A DNA stretch of 64,000 nt from Mesaphorura yosii. Its lineage: Eukaryota; Arthropoda; Collembola; Poduromorpha; Tullbergiidae. The notes under the pieces were generated by a model, which searched no databases, had not been told where the DNA came from, and worked only from the letters and a program-made list of their open reading frames with translations. Position 1 is the first letter of the stretch; every line of letters begins with the position of its first letter. Shown piece after piece: positions 12,670 through 24,910 of this stretch. A program made the translations under genes and the position numbers. Location of the stretch: positions 1-64,000 of the forward strand of contig WIXG01000192.1 in NCBI GenBank assembly GCA_009869945.1, given 5' to 3'.

Positions 12670-13491
12670 TTTATTTTCACTTGGAGCTTTGGGATGCAGT
12701 TTTTCGACTGGGTCGAGAACACCGGGATGCACACGAAACGAAGAGCTCTGAACATCGCATGATTATTTCTCAAATGACATGACAATACGACTTGGAACAA
12801 CATAATTGGTTTACAAATTACTGGCGCATTGAAAATTACAGAGTATGCGAGAAAGTCGACAAAAGAAATATAAACAAAAATTAGGCATGCCCGTTATCAT
12901 CCATTATTCCGAATAGAATCAAAATGCAAGGTTAAAATCAAGAGAGTCAAGACTTGTCGTTGTCGTACGTCTAACATGCAATGGGTTCATGCACTGAAAT
13001 CCCACTTCCGGTTTTCCAATTAATTCTAAGGTCATTGCTGACTACCTACGAGAAGTACTAGGCTTAAAAAGGTGTATTAATTCATTGCCTTTAGCTTCGA
13101 CGACGATGTAGCACCAACACCAGGGCAAATATCTTGTCTTGGCACACGTAAAGAGAGTCAAGATCATGACTCATAACTTCTTTGTTCATGATTATTGGTC
13201 TCAAGCGACAGAGGCAAATGTAAAATGAATGTAAACATACTTCACCTCTGGCACAGCAGGGCTGCCGAAACTACCGTTGTTTGTAGCTCTTCAGTTAATA
13301 TTGTAATTAGGCAGTTACCCTAGCTTAGATGTTAGACGAAGGTAGCAGATTGATTTCAAAATTTAACTTTTTACAGCCTGCATTCTTAGTTTCGTTGTAG
13401 GCTTAGGTTCTGTTTAATATAGTTGATAAACAGTACTGACCTCATACTGTTGCCGTCTGACAGAATCTCACAGACCAACTGAAATTGCAAT
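12670..13491. other. Intergenic, upstream of Su(fu)
   Basis: No coding signal. Presumably contains the promoter and 5' untranslated sequence of the plus-strand Su(fu) gene, whose ATG is at 13492. No clear TATA box or other element could be assigned. Confidence 0.5.
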
Positions 13492-15688
13492 ATGATGAAT
13501 CCAGCAGCACTTGCAGCATCGCGGGTCCTGGACACAAATTACGGTCCAACTGGTGTAGGTACCCAAGGGATCAGCTTCTCCCTCCCACATGTTCCTGTCG
13601 TGTACCATGGGCTGGAAAGGTTGCACCAAGAATGCAGTCGCGTTTATCCGACACAACCAAATCCGCTGCAGTTGAAGTCACGAGTGAAATTTTGGTAAGT
13701 AATGTATGTCAAAAGCATACCCTCCTAGCAGGGTTAAGTCATCCAGCTCATTGTATTTACAGGGCTGGAGGACCTGATCCGCTCGATTACATCAGTATAT
13801 ACGCAAATCCCGGAACCCCGGATGGGGAAATTCCACCTCACTGGCATTACGTCAGGTAAAGAAAAGTTCCGGCATCCAATCAAAGTAGAAGATGATTGGA
13901 CCAAAACTTGTGTGCTAATTTTTATTCAGCTTTGGATTATCGGATTTGTATGGAGATGAGCGACTCTTTCCTCTGTACTATGGAAGAAAAGAAGGAAATG
14001 CTGGATTTGGATTTGAGTTAACATTCCGTCTAAAAAAGGACACAGTTAATCCCCCGGTTTGGCCTGGCATATTGCTGCAGAAATTAGCCGTCTACTGTTT
14101 CACAACGGGTACTGAATGCACAAAAATATGTTAATTGTTCGCATGCACGATGCCTCGGACTAAGGAACGATGTACTATTTTCCAGGAAACCAAATCCAAC
14201 ATGGAGATCATATATCCTGGCATAAAAGCTTGGCGGAAGCGGAAGAATCAAGGCTGCAGGTACAATATCATACAATTAGTACTACCCGCATCATTGAAAG
14301 CTCAAACTCCATTGCTTTTCTGTTCTTTTCAGCACTTGCTTGTTGCGAGTGATCCAGAGCTCCGTGCATTTGAGGGACCATTTGGAAAAGTCCGATTCGT
14401 GCAATTAATTGGTGCTACCATTGAAGAGCTGGAGGCAGTTCAACATTGGAATGGGACCTCTTTTCTGGAACTCATGAAACAGAATTCAGTGTAAGTTACT
14501 ACTATCTTGGCTATTGGTAAGCAGAGACTTTCCACCAATAATAATTTGTAATTCGTCGTAGTTGTGGTGGAAGATATCTCATAACGGATCTTCGACGAGG
14601 AGAATCGCTATTTGAATTGGATCCTAGTGTCCGAGAAAAACTTTCGGAAGGCATTGCAAAAGACGGCTCAACTCTGAGTGGAGTGACTGCTACCGTCTCA
14701 TGGAAAGAAATGTTGCCAATGAAAAGTGGGGCATACTCAAATAGAAGCCTGTCTGAAGAACTGAGGCGGCAAAGTTCTGCGTCGTCAAATGAAAGTTGCC
14801 ACAATTTGCCGGAGGCCAAGGGCCCGAAAGATGGTCTACCTTCTCTGCCCGATTTGAATACACCACCTCGTGAACTTTTATTCGATCCGCTGCTCGACGA
14901 GTTTGAAGACGAATTCCAGCAGTATTGTAGACTGGATCAGGGCAACGAGTCAAACCCTGCCATTGCATTATTCGGAGCATCATCTTACCCTCCCACTGCT
15001 CTCACATCAAATGCACCACAGCAAAGCTCCAATGCTCGCTCCAGAATTGCTGAAAATCAAGATTCAACTGCCAGGATTAGTGAGGAGCTTGCTAACCCAA
15101 TGCAGGATCTTTCAATGAGTGTGGAAAGTACAAAATCTACTAATAATTTAGTTGATGAGCTTAATGACGACACCATAATTCATGAAACGATTCATCTGAC
15201 ATTGAATCTGGAGGCCGCACTTTTAATTCCTCTCGCAGTCAAGTAAGAACCCAACTTGAAGAGGTTTTTGTCCTGAAAGATATACAAACAATCTCCGTGC
15301 TTAATTTTTCCAGAGGTCGGATACGACATGGAAGACATTTCACTTTCAAATCTCCAAACAATGACTACGCGGTGACGATTGTCGATCCTCATGTAACGGG
15401 ACACGAATGTTATGCTGATGAGATGAACAAGTTTGCATCGAGATCAGGCTGGCTTCAGATTTGCCTAGATGAGGAGTTAGCCGAAAAACTTCTGCAGGAT
15501 TTTGATGAGCTGAAGAAACTTGAAATGGTAAGCTACTTTCACTTACTTTAGTTGTTTAGTTCTTTTTTCAGAATTTTCGTCTTTTGCTAAAACAGTTACT
15601 ATAAATATATGATCAATCTTTACAGGTTGCATTTCCGACTACAATGTATTCATTGGGCGGTAAATTAGCCTTGACTGTGACTTTATAA
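13492..15688 (+). CDS. Su(fu): Suppressor of fused, eight exons, complete
   Basis: Exons 13492-13694, 13763-13855, 13930-14108, 14186-14259, 14333-14490, 14562-15242, 15314-15527 and 15626-15688, all with GT-AG introns of 68-98 nt, total exactly 555 codons (554 residues). Family hallmarks in order: YPTQPNPLQ, GGPDPLDYISIY, PPHWHYVSFGLSDLYGDER, GFGFELTFRL, QIQHGDHISWH, QLIGATIEELEAVQHWNG, LITDLRRGESLFELDP, and in the C-terminal domain IRHGRHFTFKSP with SGWLQICL. Su(fu) is a cytoplasmic and nuclear negative regulator of Hedgehog signalling that binds and restrains Gli/Ci transcription factors through its N- and C-terminal domains. The inter-domain linker (about 285-425) is Ser/Asn/Glu-rich and poorly conserved, as is usual. 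The C-terminus after WLQICL is short and diverges from the fly and vertebrate forms. The first ATG is accepted because the conserved core starts about 45 residues later. Confidence 0.96.
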
Positions 15689-16099
15689 CGAACTGATTAT
15701 TGTATCGAAATCAAGAAAAGACTCGAACTTCCGGAACTTATGTTTACCTATATCTCTATTGCCTTTTTTAACGTTTTGTACACATCATTAATTATGCGTT
15801 TGTGTGTTCTGAAACCCTCATTAAATAAGACCAGCTTTTGGTGTTAAGTTTTTTAAACAAAATGTGGTGTGTTTAAGAAATTTATTCTAGATTTTAGTTC
15901 AAGCGTTAGCGAGTAGCTAAGTGATTACAATCAAATGAATCGATACTCCCACACCTTCTACTACTGTACTACTGGTAACTAATATACAATCTTATCTTGT
16001 TGGTTTTCGTTAAATAAGGCAGTGTGTAAAAAATTGCGACCTTACGTTGTATAAAAATGAGAAGAAATTAATTATCTGGCAAATGGAGAATACGAAGTC
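15689..16099. other. Convergent 3' regions of Su(fu) and the Sxl-like gene
   Basis: A 411-nt spacer between two converging stop codons. It carries the likely Su(fu) poly(A) signal at 15820-15825. No independent gene is seen. Confidence 0.7.
15820..15825 (+). terminator. Polyadenylation signal ATTAAA
   Basis: ATTAAA, overlapping AATAAG, 132 nt downstream of the Su(fu) stop codon. It is the best poly(A) signal for that gene. Confidence 0.55.
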
Positions 16100-17413
16100 T
16101 TAATAGCGATTGTTGATCAAGTCCAGCTGTACGTTTCGTGGCAGTGGCGTGGCACGACGCCTGAACCAAGCGTCCTTGAATCCAGCCAAGTAAGCTGCCT
16201 TCTGTTTACCGTGGTCCTGTGCCAGCTTGACTCGAAGTGGTTCTGTGCCTCCTTTGGGAATGCATCCATTCATGGCGATAATGGCGCGGCTGGCTTGTTC
16301 ACGAAGATCGAATCTGAAAGACAAAATTCATCGCAATTTCAAACGGCTATCATTCGACCGGTCTCAGCAGCTGGTAAACCGGATAAATGCTGCTCCACGA
16401 GAAGTATTCGTCTCCTTGTCTCGAAGAATGTGGTTTTGAACAATGTCACCGAACGACCCAAATATCAGGAACAGAAGGTGTTCGTCGTAGTGCTGTGGCA
16501 GGTTTGTAATATACACGTTGGTGTCTTTGATGTCATCCGATGGCGGACGAGCCACAGAAACTTTAAGCCGCTTGTTCTCCACTTGTATTCCATTCAGAGC
16601 CTCAATTGCATTGAGAGCGTCTTCGTCACGGTGGAAGTTTACAAATCCGAAGCCGTAACTGTATCCACTCTGATCGACGGAAGGAATAAACGCAAGCTTA
16701 TGGCTATAACAATAAATTCATCTGGCTTTATTGGCTACCTTGAATTCCTTCATGATCTTCACGCTTTGAACTGGTCCATGAGCAATGAATAGATCAAACA
16801 AGTCCTTGTCACTGCCACGAAAAAAGGAAAGGCATCAGTACAACGTACTTGATTGAAGAAAGAGTGCTGCCGCATACGTGAACTTTTGAGGCAAATAGTT
16901 GACAATCAGATTTCGTTGGCTCGTTCGGACAATACGAGGTCCATAGCCAGTACTCGTCCCAGGTGCTTTTAGTGCAGGTCCAACCCCATTGCTTTGGTTG
17001 GTGAGAACACTGCGATTGTACTCCCTTTCGTCCATCATCAAGTTCATTTGCAACATTTCTCGATCTGATCGTGATCTAGTTCCAAGCCCGGCTCGATATG
17101 GAGTTGTCAATCGAACTTCATCTTGCCAATTGGAACCAGCGGAAACGCAACCTTGGAACGATTCCTTAGCTGCGGCTTCGTAAGTGACTGGGTGTGATCG
17201 CGGACGCGGAACACTTCCACCACGTTGATACTGGTACTGTGGAATATTTCCACGAATACGAGGATTGCAAGTGCCCTGAAATAAGTTCGAGCGTTTACGT
17301 CTTCGGCTCATTCTCCGTGATCATGAATATCTCTTGATTTTGATTTCATTACTAACCCTTTGGCTTTGGGAGAATCTTGGGCCTCCGACAGAGCGCATCC
17401 TGTTGCAGTTCAT
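16100..17413 (-). CDS. Sxl: Sex-lethal-like RNA-binding protein, two RRMs, five exons
   Basis: Exons 17413-17357, 17275-16878, 16811-16739, 16669-16380 and 16313-16100 give 343 residues with all junctions in frame. RRM1 spans about 139-218: RNP2 LIVNYL (142-147), then IMKEFKSGYSYG and RNP1 GFGFVNF (182-188). The linker KRLKVSVARP...DIKDTNVYITNLP matches the Sex-lethal/ELAV inter-domain linker almost residue for residue. RRM2 spans about 227-310: RNP2 VYITNL (228-233), RNP1 GAAFIRF (268-274), NGCIPKGGTEPLRVKLAQDHGK. There is no third RRM, which favours Sxl over ELAV/Hu proteins. Such proteins bind U-rich RNA and regulate splicing or translation; only in flies is Sxl the sex-determination switch, so no sex-determining role is inferred. 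The N-terminus is Arg/Ser/Gly-rich. The first in-frame Met after an upstream TGA is used. Orthology with Sxl versus a related paralog needs a phylogeny. Confidence 0.88.
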
Positions 17414-17916
17414 AACAGTTAATCAGTTGTCAACAGTGTCAAAGATTCAATCGCAAGCAATGCACAAGCAGTCACTGGTCAAGGTCAAGGAAAACTTCAA
17501 GTAAGGGTGCAGTAATCAACAGCAAGATGTTGGATAGTGCAGATGACACGTGGACACATCTCCCGTAATCTGCGAGACAGCGAGCAGCAGCAGGGAGAAC
17601 CTTACGCAGGCATGCATCTTGTGAAGGACATTTGCATTATCCGCTCAATCAATCCACCGATTGTTGAGTTTATAAGGTATAAATTTTAAGGGTGGCATGG
17701 GAAAATTGTAAATCGTGACTCTTAACATTCAATAACATAAGATTTTATTGCGAAAATTACCACCATTTCATAAATTCCGGTGTTAGCCTTCCCGAAACCC
17801 CTCTGTAGTATAAATATTGTCGACCACTCACAATTTAGGAGAAAAGAATACCCCTTATGATTAGAATTTAAATGCAATTCGCTTGATCTCTTAATAGAAG
17901 ACAGCAAACCGGGAAT
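17414..17916. other. Intergenic between the Sxl-like gene and the 812-aa gene
   Basis: Contains the 5' flank of the Sxl-like gene and the 3' flank of the minus-strand gene ending at 17917. No coding frame is supported. Confidence 0.6.
17744..17749 (-). terminator. Polyadenylation signal AATAAA
   Basis: TTTATT on the plus strand, read as AATAAA on the minus strand, 168 nt past the stop of the 812-residue gene. Confidence 0.5.
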
Positions 17917-20498
17917 CTAAAGTTTGTACTTTTGCGCTGCGTCACTTATAAGCTTCAACACGAATGTAAAATCTTTAATGGGTACTTTACTGATACTGCT
18001 TAGCCCAGCCGTGTTAACGAGCAACGTTTTCCCACTTTTCACGGCATTAGTTTGCCATGTAAATAGCACGAGCAATGCCAGTGGAATCAGAATGCCAAGC
18101 AGCCCGACGACAATAATTGGTGGTCCAATGGAGAAGAATCCAAGAATGATGCTCAGCACGGAGATTGCCAACGAAAATATGAGGGCGATCTTCGCTTGCG
18201 CACTCAACACATTGAAAGTCTCGGCTACTTGAACTATGCCTTCTTTTGTGTCGTTCAGAAGAGCCAGTGGAGACATTCCTGATGAAATATTTTCGATCAT
18301 TGTCATTAACGATGTTGTAGACGCGCTTGTGGAGTTAGCAAGAATTTCTATGCTGTCATTCTCGGCATAAGTTTCGGACGTCGAGTTAACCTTAAACTTT
18401 TGTCGAATGTTGTTCTGCCCTTGAACCGAATCAGGAGGTTCCGTGGTGGTGGTTGTCGTTCTTCTGTTGCCCGCACCGGCGATTCCGAAAAGGAGATCCT
18501 CTAAAGATGCTCCTGGTGGCGAAGGCCGTGAAGTGGCCTCCGGTTCTGGCTCTTTCGTCGAGGAAATTACAATTCTATTCAGTACATCATACAAACTGAG
18601 ACCAGATGAATCGTCAAGGGGCGTGGACGCAGATGGAGCCATTGTTGTGAAATACTCTTCAATAGACGCCGTGTTCTGCGAGAGAACTGTGCTCATTGTG
18701 GTTGGGATCAAGTTCATGATCAGTTTCTTAATATCATCGTACGCATTGCCAAGTCCTGCATCGTCATCGGCGTGGTCAGTAGAAGGTGTGCTAGATTCCG
18801 ACGGTTTTGGTCCATTCTCAGTGGCAGTGAACGCCGAGATTGTGGTACTGCCATGGATTTTATGGATGTCCTCCTTTTCCTTCTCAATCACGTTGTACAC
18901 CGAGTTGACGACGTGCTCGTGCTGACGCAGTGGAGGAATTCCTTCATGCAAGTACGCGGACCCAGGATGAAATGATTCGCCTAACAACTGAATGGTTGGT
19001 GAGAAGAATGACGACGCAGTTGGTAATGACGAGGCGGTTGTGGATGCGAATGCAATTGACGGTGGCGGTGATGACGTTGTGTGATTTTGGTACAATAAGT
19101 TGATAATTGAGTTAGCAATTTGTTCCGCACTCAGCGGAATTATTGCCCCTGATATATTCTGCACGGTGATACTCGATTGTTGAATAAGACCAGATGAACT
19201 CACGATCGGCAGTGGAAGCGTTGCTGTCGCGGTTGTTGTCGTGCCGGTATCTGTTGCGGTCGAAGTGGACGTTTGCGGTTTCGGTTTCTGCTGTGCCAGC
19301 GTGGGAAAGAAGGATGATGGCGCAATTGTTGGGTGCCGTTTTGTAGGAAAAGCGTGCTGGTAGTCTTGAACATGGATGACCTTCTGTATGACGGCTTCAC
19401 CAGGCGGAGGAGTGTATTTTGGCGGATTACGGTTGAAGACAGGTGGAACGTTGTCAATCACCGGGGCTTTAATCTTGTCTTGAAAATACTGGTTCTCATC
19501 TTGCTTGTCATCTCCATCGTCAATTTCGTTCAGTGCCAAAGAAAATGGCGGTGAAGCCAGAAAATTTTCAAGTTCGCGAATGTCTTCAGCTAAACTTTTG
19601 TTTTGACGGCCGTCGTCATCTTTGCTTACGCCGATGCTTCTTCCGTTCTCACTGTTATTCACGTTCTCACTGCTACGCTTTTGCCTGACTGGCTGACCGG
19701 GTTCTTCATCCACACCAATTAACTTGTACCGTAATTTTCTTAACAAATCCTTCAACCTGCCAAGCGTCTCTGGTTTAGGGGTTTGGACAACATGGTTGTA
19801 TGTAAAATGCACCAAGGACGTCAGGGACGACTTCAGGTCAGACTCAGTGGCATCACTGAGAGAATTTGTAAAGTTCCATATAGAATGGAGTTCGTGCAAA
19901 ATTTCCTCTTCCGGAGAAGAGGTTTGCTGGGGTTGGACCTGGTCGTGTTGAGTTTCTTCCTTCGGAATCGTCGCAGGATCTGGCGCAGGCTCAGTCTCAT
20001 TCTCAACGGGAGCATCGGAATCAATTATTGTTGTTTCAACAACAACTGTGGATTCTGTCGTAATACTGCTTGATTCAGGCAGGTCTGACCTTTCAGTCAG
20101 TGTGTTGTCCTCGAGGAACTGAATTCCGTCGTCTTTTAGGGTCGACGGGTCTGTCGCCGTTTCATCATCAAAAATTGGTTCAGCTTGAGTATCAGTATCG
20201 GCTTCAGGTATGATTGTGCTAACCGATTCATCCGAGAGTGGCACAAGTTCTATAAAAACCACAAGCATGTTCAATGGTCATGAACTCGTTACCCTTTAAG
20301 GAAGTGAGTAATTGCTTTATCAAATGCGATCACACTTTCGCACAATCACAGTTCATTGGAAAACGAGGTCAAAGACGTGAAAGACACATTACCTGAGGTG
20401 ACTGGTAGCGGTATTGCTTCCGTAAAAAAGAACGGCGATGCTGATGTTGACAAAACTCCAAGCATTTGGAGCACAAATGTTATTCGATGACCTTTCAT
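17917..20498 (-). CDS. Secreted/membrane low-complexity protein, 812 aa, unrecognised
   Basis: Exon 1 (20498-20393) encodes a signal peptide (VLQMLGVLSTSASPFFFTEA) and ends in phase 1; exon 2 (20249-17917) continues in frame after a 143-nt intron. The N-terminal third is acidic and Ser/Thr-rich. A dibasic furin-like RQKR lies at about 224-227. The middle is Thr/Ser/Pro-rich and mucin-like. Residues about 722-767 are a 46-residue hydrophobic block (LIFSLAISVLSIILGFF, SIGPPIIVVGLLGILIPLAL) that could form two membrane helices with a Gly-Pro turn, followed by a 45-residue hydrophilic tail. I do not recognise the family. The layout suggests a precursor entering the secretory pathway and anchored near its C-terminus. 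It belongs to the same-strand run of similar genes from 17.9 to 37.2 kb. The signal exon and phase-1 intron are shared with the 24.9-30.2 and 48.4 kb genes. Confidence 0.82.
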
Positions 20499-22867
20499 GT
20501 CTACTGCCTATCCGGAACTGGAATCATTGGCACTGACACCGACGTGTTAGATATGATATGTAGGATATGTAGAAAGATGCTTGGAGAGAGCGAACATCGC
20601 TCGTCAAATCACAAGTTCATGGTTCCATTTAACGAGACCCCAATTGACAATTGAGATGAAATGCTTGCGTAGTCACTGTTTTGTCACACTTTTATTTGAT
20701 GCACGATGCCGAGCTGAATTTAACGACTTGTCAATGCGATGCGTGAGTGAGTTTACGACTTGTCTCGAGTCGTGCGATTAGGACGAGAGCGTCGGATGAA
20801 GATGTGAAGTCTTATCCATTTATCCAACAACTGTTGCAAAATGATGCAGATTTTTTACTTGGTTGGCTCGGATGAATTCCTTTTGCTCATTGAACTCTAG
20901 TACACTTTGTGCTTTGTTGATTGTTATTGTTTGAGTCTATTGAATCCTCGAATCCTTCAATCAAGCCTTCTCGCACGTCGCACGTAAAAGAACACGTACG
21001 AGATCAAAACAAGACATCCAAGATTACTTCAGATTTTCCGACACTATTATTATGCATAATTCGCGTCAGGAGAGCTGTACAACAATTGTGCGACCGGCTC
21101 ACAGATTTCAGACCCCAGACATCATCAGAGTCTGCTGGTACAATGCGAAATTCGCGTACGAAATGTCAAGTGCGGTTCTGCCCTGCCTTGACAGTGAATG
21201 CAAGTGTTCAGTAGATTTATTACTTATTTCATAGCCTACCTGCTTTGCTGCGAGATTAAAATAATAATACAACCGGATCATTCTTTATTAGAAGGAATCG
21301 CACATCACAGCCACGCCGCAGCGGCAGCAGACAGGAGAGACATTGTTATCCATGCACTGCTGCTATGTATAAGAATCTTTTCTCAATGCCAGTTTATTTT
21401 ATGCAAAAAACTCAGCTGGTGAACAAACAGCTGAAGCAACAATAATCCTTCCTCTTCGTCTCGTTGTTTAATTTTTTGCAGGAAGGGGCAATGTACTAAA
21501 ACAGACGAAGCTCTTTAGGCATTTCTTGACTGGGCCTGAGCTAGGGTTATTTTGTCCGCAGCCAACAATGCAATCACATCCTCAAATGTATTAATAACTT
21601 CTTTTCTTGTCCTGTGTCTGCGTCTGCGTTTTTCTTGCAGTACATTTTTCTCACCTGTATGGAGCTCTCAAGTTCGAGCTTCAGCTGAACGTCTTCTGAT
21701 TTTAGTTCTTGACGACACCACGACCCCACCCTGTGTGTGAAGCTTGCTAATTTTAATAATATCTTTTGTTCATCAATTCCGTCGCGATTATTTCATTGAC
21801 AGCTAATGGGACAGGCTTGGCCTAATGAATGAGCCCCATCAGATCCGGTCGGTGCCGATGGATTTATACTTGCCACATGATAGCAGAATGAGCTGTAGGG
21901 ATTATTTTTACAATCCTGATGCTTATTGCTACGTGCACACAGAAGGAATCAGACCAATTTTTGCCGTCGAATGCCCGAGTATGAAAATGAAATGCATGTG
22001 AGAACATGCGAATGCAGTGCAAATGTGAATTCGAGCATGAATGCATTTTCAGGGATGTGTGTAAATCATTGAATAAGAATTAAGGAATGTGGCTCGCAAT
22101 AAAAGTGCAAACGGCTAAACGGGTGTTTAGCTTTCTCATCGGGGACCGGGACACGCATAAGGCTCCTTAAAATCGTCAAAGTCTTAGCGGCGACCTTGTT
22201 GTCGAAGGGTTTGATGCGATACCCTTGAAACAATTTGTACAAGAGTCTAGCCGTTTAGCATAAAAATATTGCTCACATGTTGCTCACCCGCCTTCCATCC
22301 GTCAGATACAAGGATCAAGTAAACGATTTTATTTGACAATTTTATTCTCCAACTAATATGCCATAAATATCTTACTCTAATTAGCAACCTCGTCCAAATA
22401 ATAAGCTTTCAGATCAAATTAAATATTGAAAAAGTGCATCATGTTCGTCCGAGCAAGCGTGATTTAACAGAACTGAAAATCAACGATCAGAGAAGTGCAT
22501 TTTTCGTAACATAATATTCGTCCTGAACTCAAGTTGATTGCAGTTCAACCAAAATGTCCAGTTCCCGTCTGTCCTTTGTTTGCATCCGTGGAGTCCAAAA
22601 ACACCTTGTGCAGTTGTCGATTTGTCAATACAGTTGCAATCGCGTTTCGTCTAGTATTTACTCGCCATTCTGCGTTCTCTTGCCAGGTTATATAATTTGC
22701 ACAACATAAATTACCACTACGGTACAATAAAATAATTACAATAAATTAAAAAAATACATCATGCGTCATACATGAGTTATGTACTCTTTATAAAAAGTCT
22801 GACTTTGTCTTGGTCTACTCATATTTGTGTCTCGTGTATTGTCTGGTCTTTAAGTCCTGTCCATTCT
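20499..22867. other. Intergenic, no gene supported
   Basis: About 2.4 kb of AT-rich sequence with only short open frames (97 codons at most) and no recognisable exon. It includes the promoter side of the 812-aa gene and the 3' flank of the 22.9 kb gene. Confidence 0.55.
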
Positions 22868-24557
22868 TCATATCAGCCTGGTGTATTTGACGTTTTTCTT
22901 CGGCAGACTCGCCTTCTTGTAATTATTCCACTTGAACCGATATTGGGCATTGCTGTCGGAATGAGGTTTGTTGTTTTTAGTCATCCTGTGCCACTGCCTG
23001 CTCGGTTTCTGATGTGCATCATTTTGCTTGGACAGACCAATATTCGCAAGTAATTGCTGTAGGTCAAAAGTTCTTGGCTGAGCATGAGCCCTGCCAATCT
23101 CCGCATCCATCATTGAAGTGTCACGCTTCTTCCTTCCTGCTCCAGCACTCAAGAGTGTGAATATCAATGGTGATGTGGCAGCAAAGCTTAAGAGGCTCAA
23201 TCCTATTCTGGGGATGATTTGAGTGCGGAGAAAATCAAAGAATGGCATATTTGACCAGTGCACATTGATGAACGGGGAAACGCCAGCTGCAACTGGATTC
23301 CTGGTGTAGTAAACAGTGCTTGACGCTTGTGTCGTAGTTGTCGGGGTCGGCGTCGTCAGTGTCAGTATCGGCATCTGCGTCCGCTTCAGGTATGGATTCG
23401 TCGTTGCCAGCGGACGCTTGGTGACTTTGGAGAATGGCGGCGTTTTCTTGGTTGGTTTTGGCGTGGTCGGGTTTCTTGGCCATTGTGGCTTTCTCGTACT
23501 GTAGCGACTTCCAACCCATGGAACGTCCTCTGTCTTTGTCTCGGGGTCGTAAGTGGAGGCTGGAACGACTTGGAATGTGGTGTGAGTTAAGTCCTGCGAT
23601 ATCGGAGTAGCAACCACATCTTCTAGCTGAGGTTTGATGAATTTCGTCGGTACAGGTCTCGGTCTTGGCTTGTACCTGTTGTAGACAACTGTTGGTGGCT
23701 GTTGCTTCTTCCGCTTCGCGGCCATTGCCTGTGCCTGGGCTGAATTGATCTTTGTGGTCCGTGCAATTTCGGTTGTGCCGTAGTCCACGTCGGTGGACCC
23801 AACTTCTGGTGTTGGGTAAACGTTGCCTATCTGTCCAGGTTTCGGTGTGCTGCTCTGGCGGTGCTGCTCAGCAAAAGCGAGCAAACCGGATACAGTGTAG
23901 TCGGACGGCAGTTTCTGGACGGTGCCCTTAAATCCGGTTTCTCCGCTGTTAATCGCACTCCACGTCGTCAATCCCTTTGGAGTGGTGGTGCGTGGTATCA
24001 AATTCCCATCCTCATCGTACCATGGCGAGTTTGGGTTGGGTACCAGTGTCTTGGAAGCGCTTGGGACTGCAAGCTGGGACTCCGCATCTTCGCTTTCAGC
24101 TCCAGCTCCTGATCCACTTTCAACTTGTGCTGGGGCCTGGCCGCTCTGCCCGTTCTGTGCCTTGTCTTCTACCTGCTGTGAACTCGGGCGATTGTGGTTC
24201 AAAATGTAGACATCTTTCTCGGAAGAGTTCTCCAGTGAATCGTCCTGGTCAATGAGATGCGAAGCCATTGCGGTGAGGGACTGAACCAGCGGCTCCTCCT
24301 CGTCGTTCTCGTCCGTATGCATTCCGCCATCGTCGATGCCGCCCACTCCACCGCCTTCAACGAGTTCCTGCTGGTCATCGTTGTTCACGTTTCCTAGCTT
24401 ATGGAGGCGACGGTTATTTCTCTGTCGGGAAGAGTTAATATTGTCCGTGTAGACGTCCGAGTCTGTGCGTTTGTCCTCGTTCGAAAATGTCAGCGGCGCC
24501 CTTTGTCCTTGTCCATCAACAGTCGTCGTTGGAGTCAACAAGTCGGTTGTCTTTGGT
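22868..24557 (-). CDS. Low-complexity protein exon with hydrophobic GRKKR module, start not found
   Basis: A single exon of 1,690 nt (563 codons plus one nt) begins after a strong acceptor (TTTCTTTCTGTAG) and needs an upstream exon ending in phase 2; its own frame has no early ATG or signal peptide. It reads PKTTDLLTPTTTVDGQGQ, then acidic and Gln/Ser-rich sequence, several Pro/Thr/Lys stretches (KPTKKTPPFSKVTKRP), and near the C-terminus a hydrophobic segment (IGLSLLSFAATSPLIFTLLS) directly followed by AGAGRKKRDT, a furin-like site. No suitable start exon was found in the 350 nt up to the next gene (24911). It may therefore be the 3' exon of that 1,739-residue gene, or the 5' exon may be too small to see. 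Family unrecognised; module layout is shared with the 26.7 and 34.7 kb segments. Confidence 0.65.
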
Positions 24558-24910
24558 CTACAGAAAGAAAAAGAGTGCCATTAGTCAAGTATTGGTCAGA
24601 AATTCAGGAATTCAGGTTACCGTCACCCTTTTCATCACAGTCACAGTGGCATCAAAACGCCTACTTCGTAGTGATCACACGTCAATATTAATAACTACAG
24701 TAATTAGCATTCTGATTCAACACCCAGATCCACCAAGATCCGTAACATGATTGATACCGATAATTATACTACACGTTTGTTTGCGAATCGCGAAGGAGAT
24801 CACGTATCGAATGCGCCAACAAGTAATGAAGCAGTGAGTTATGATTAATTTTGCTTATGTGCTATTAACAATAATAATGGGCTCGAGTTACACGTCCCTT
24901 TGTCTTTGTT

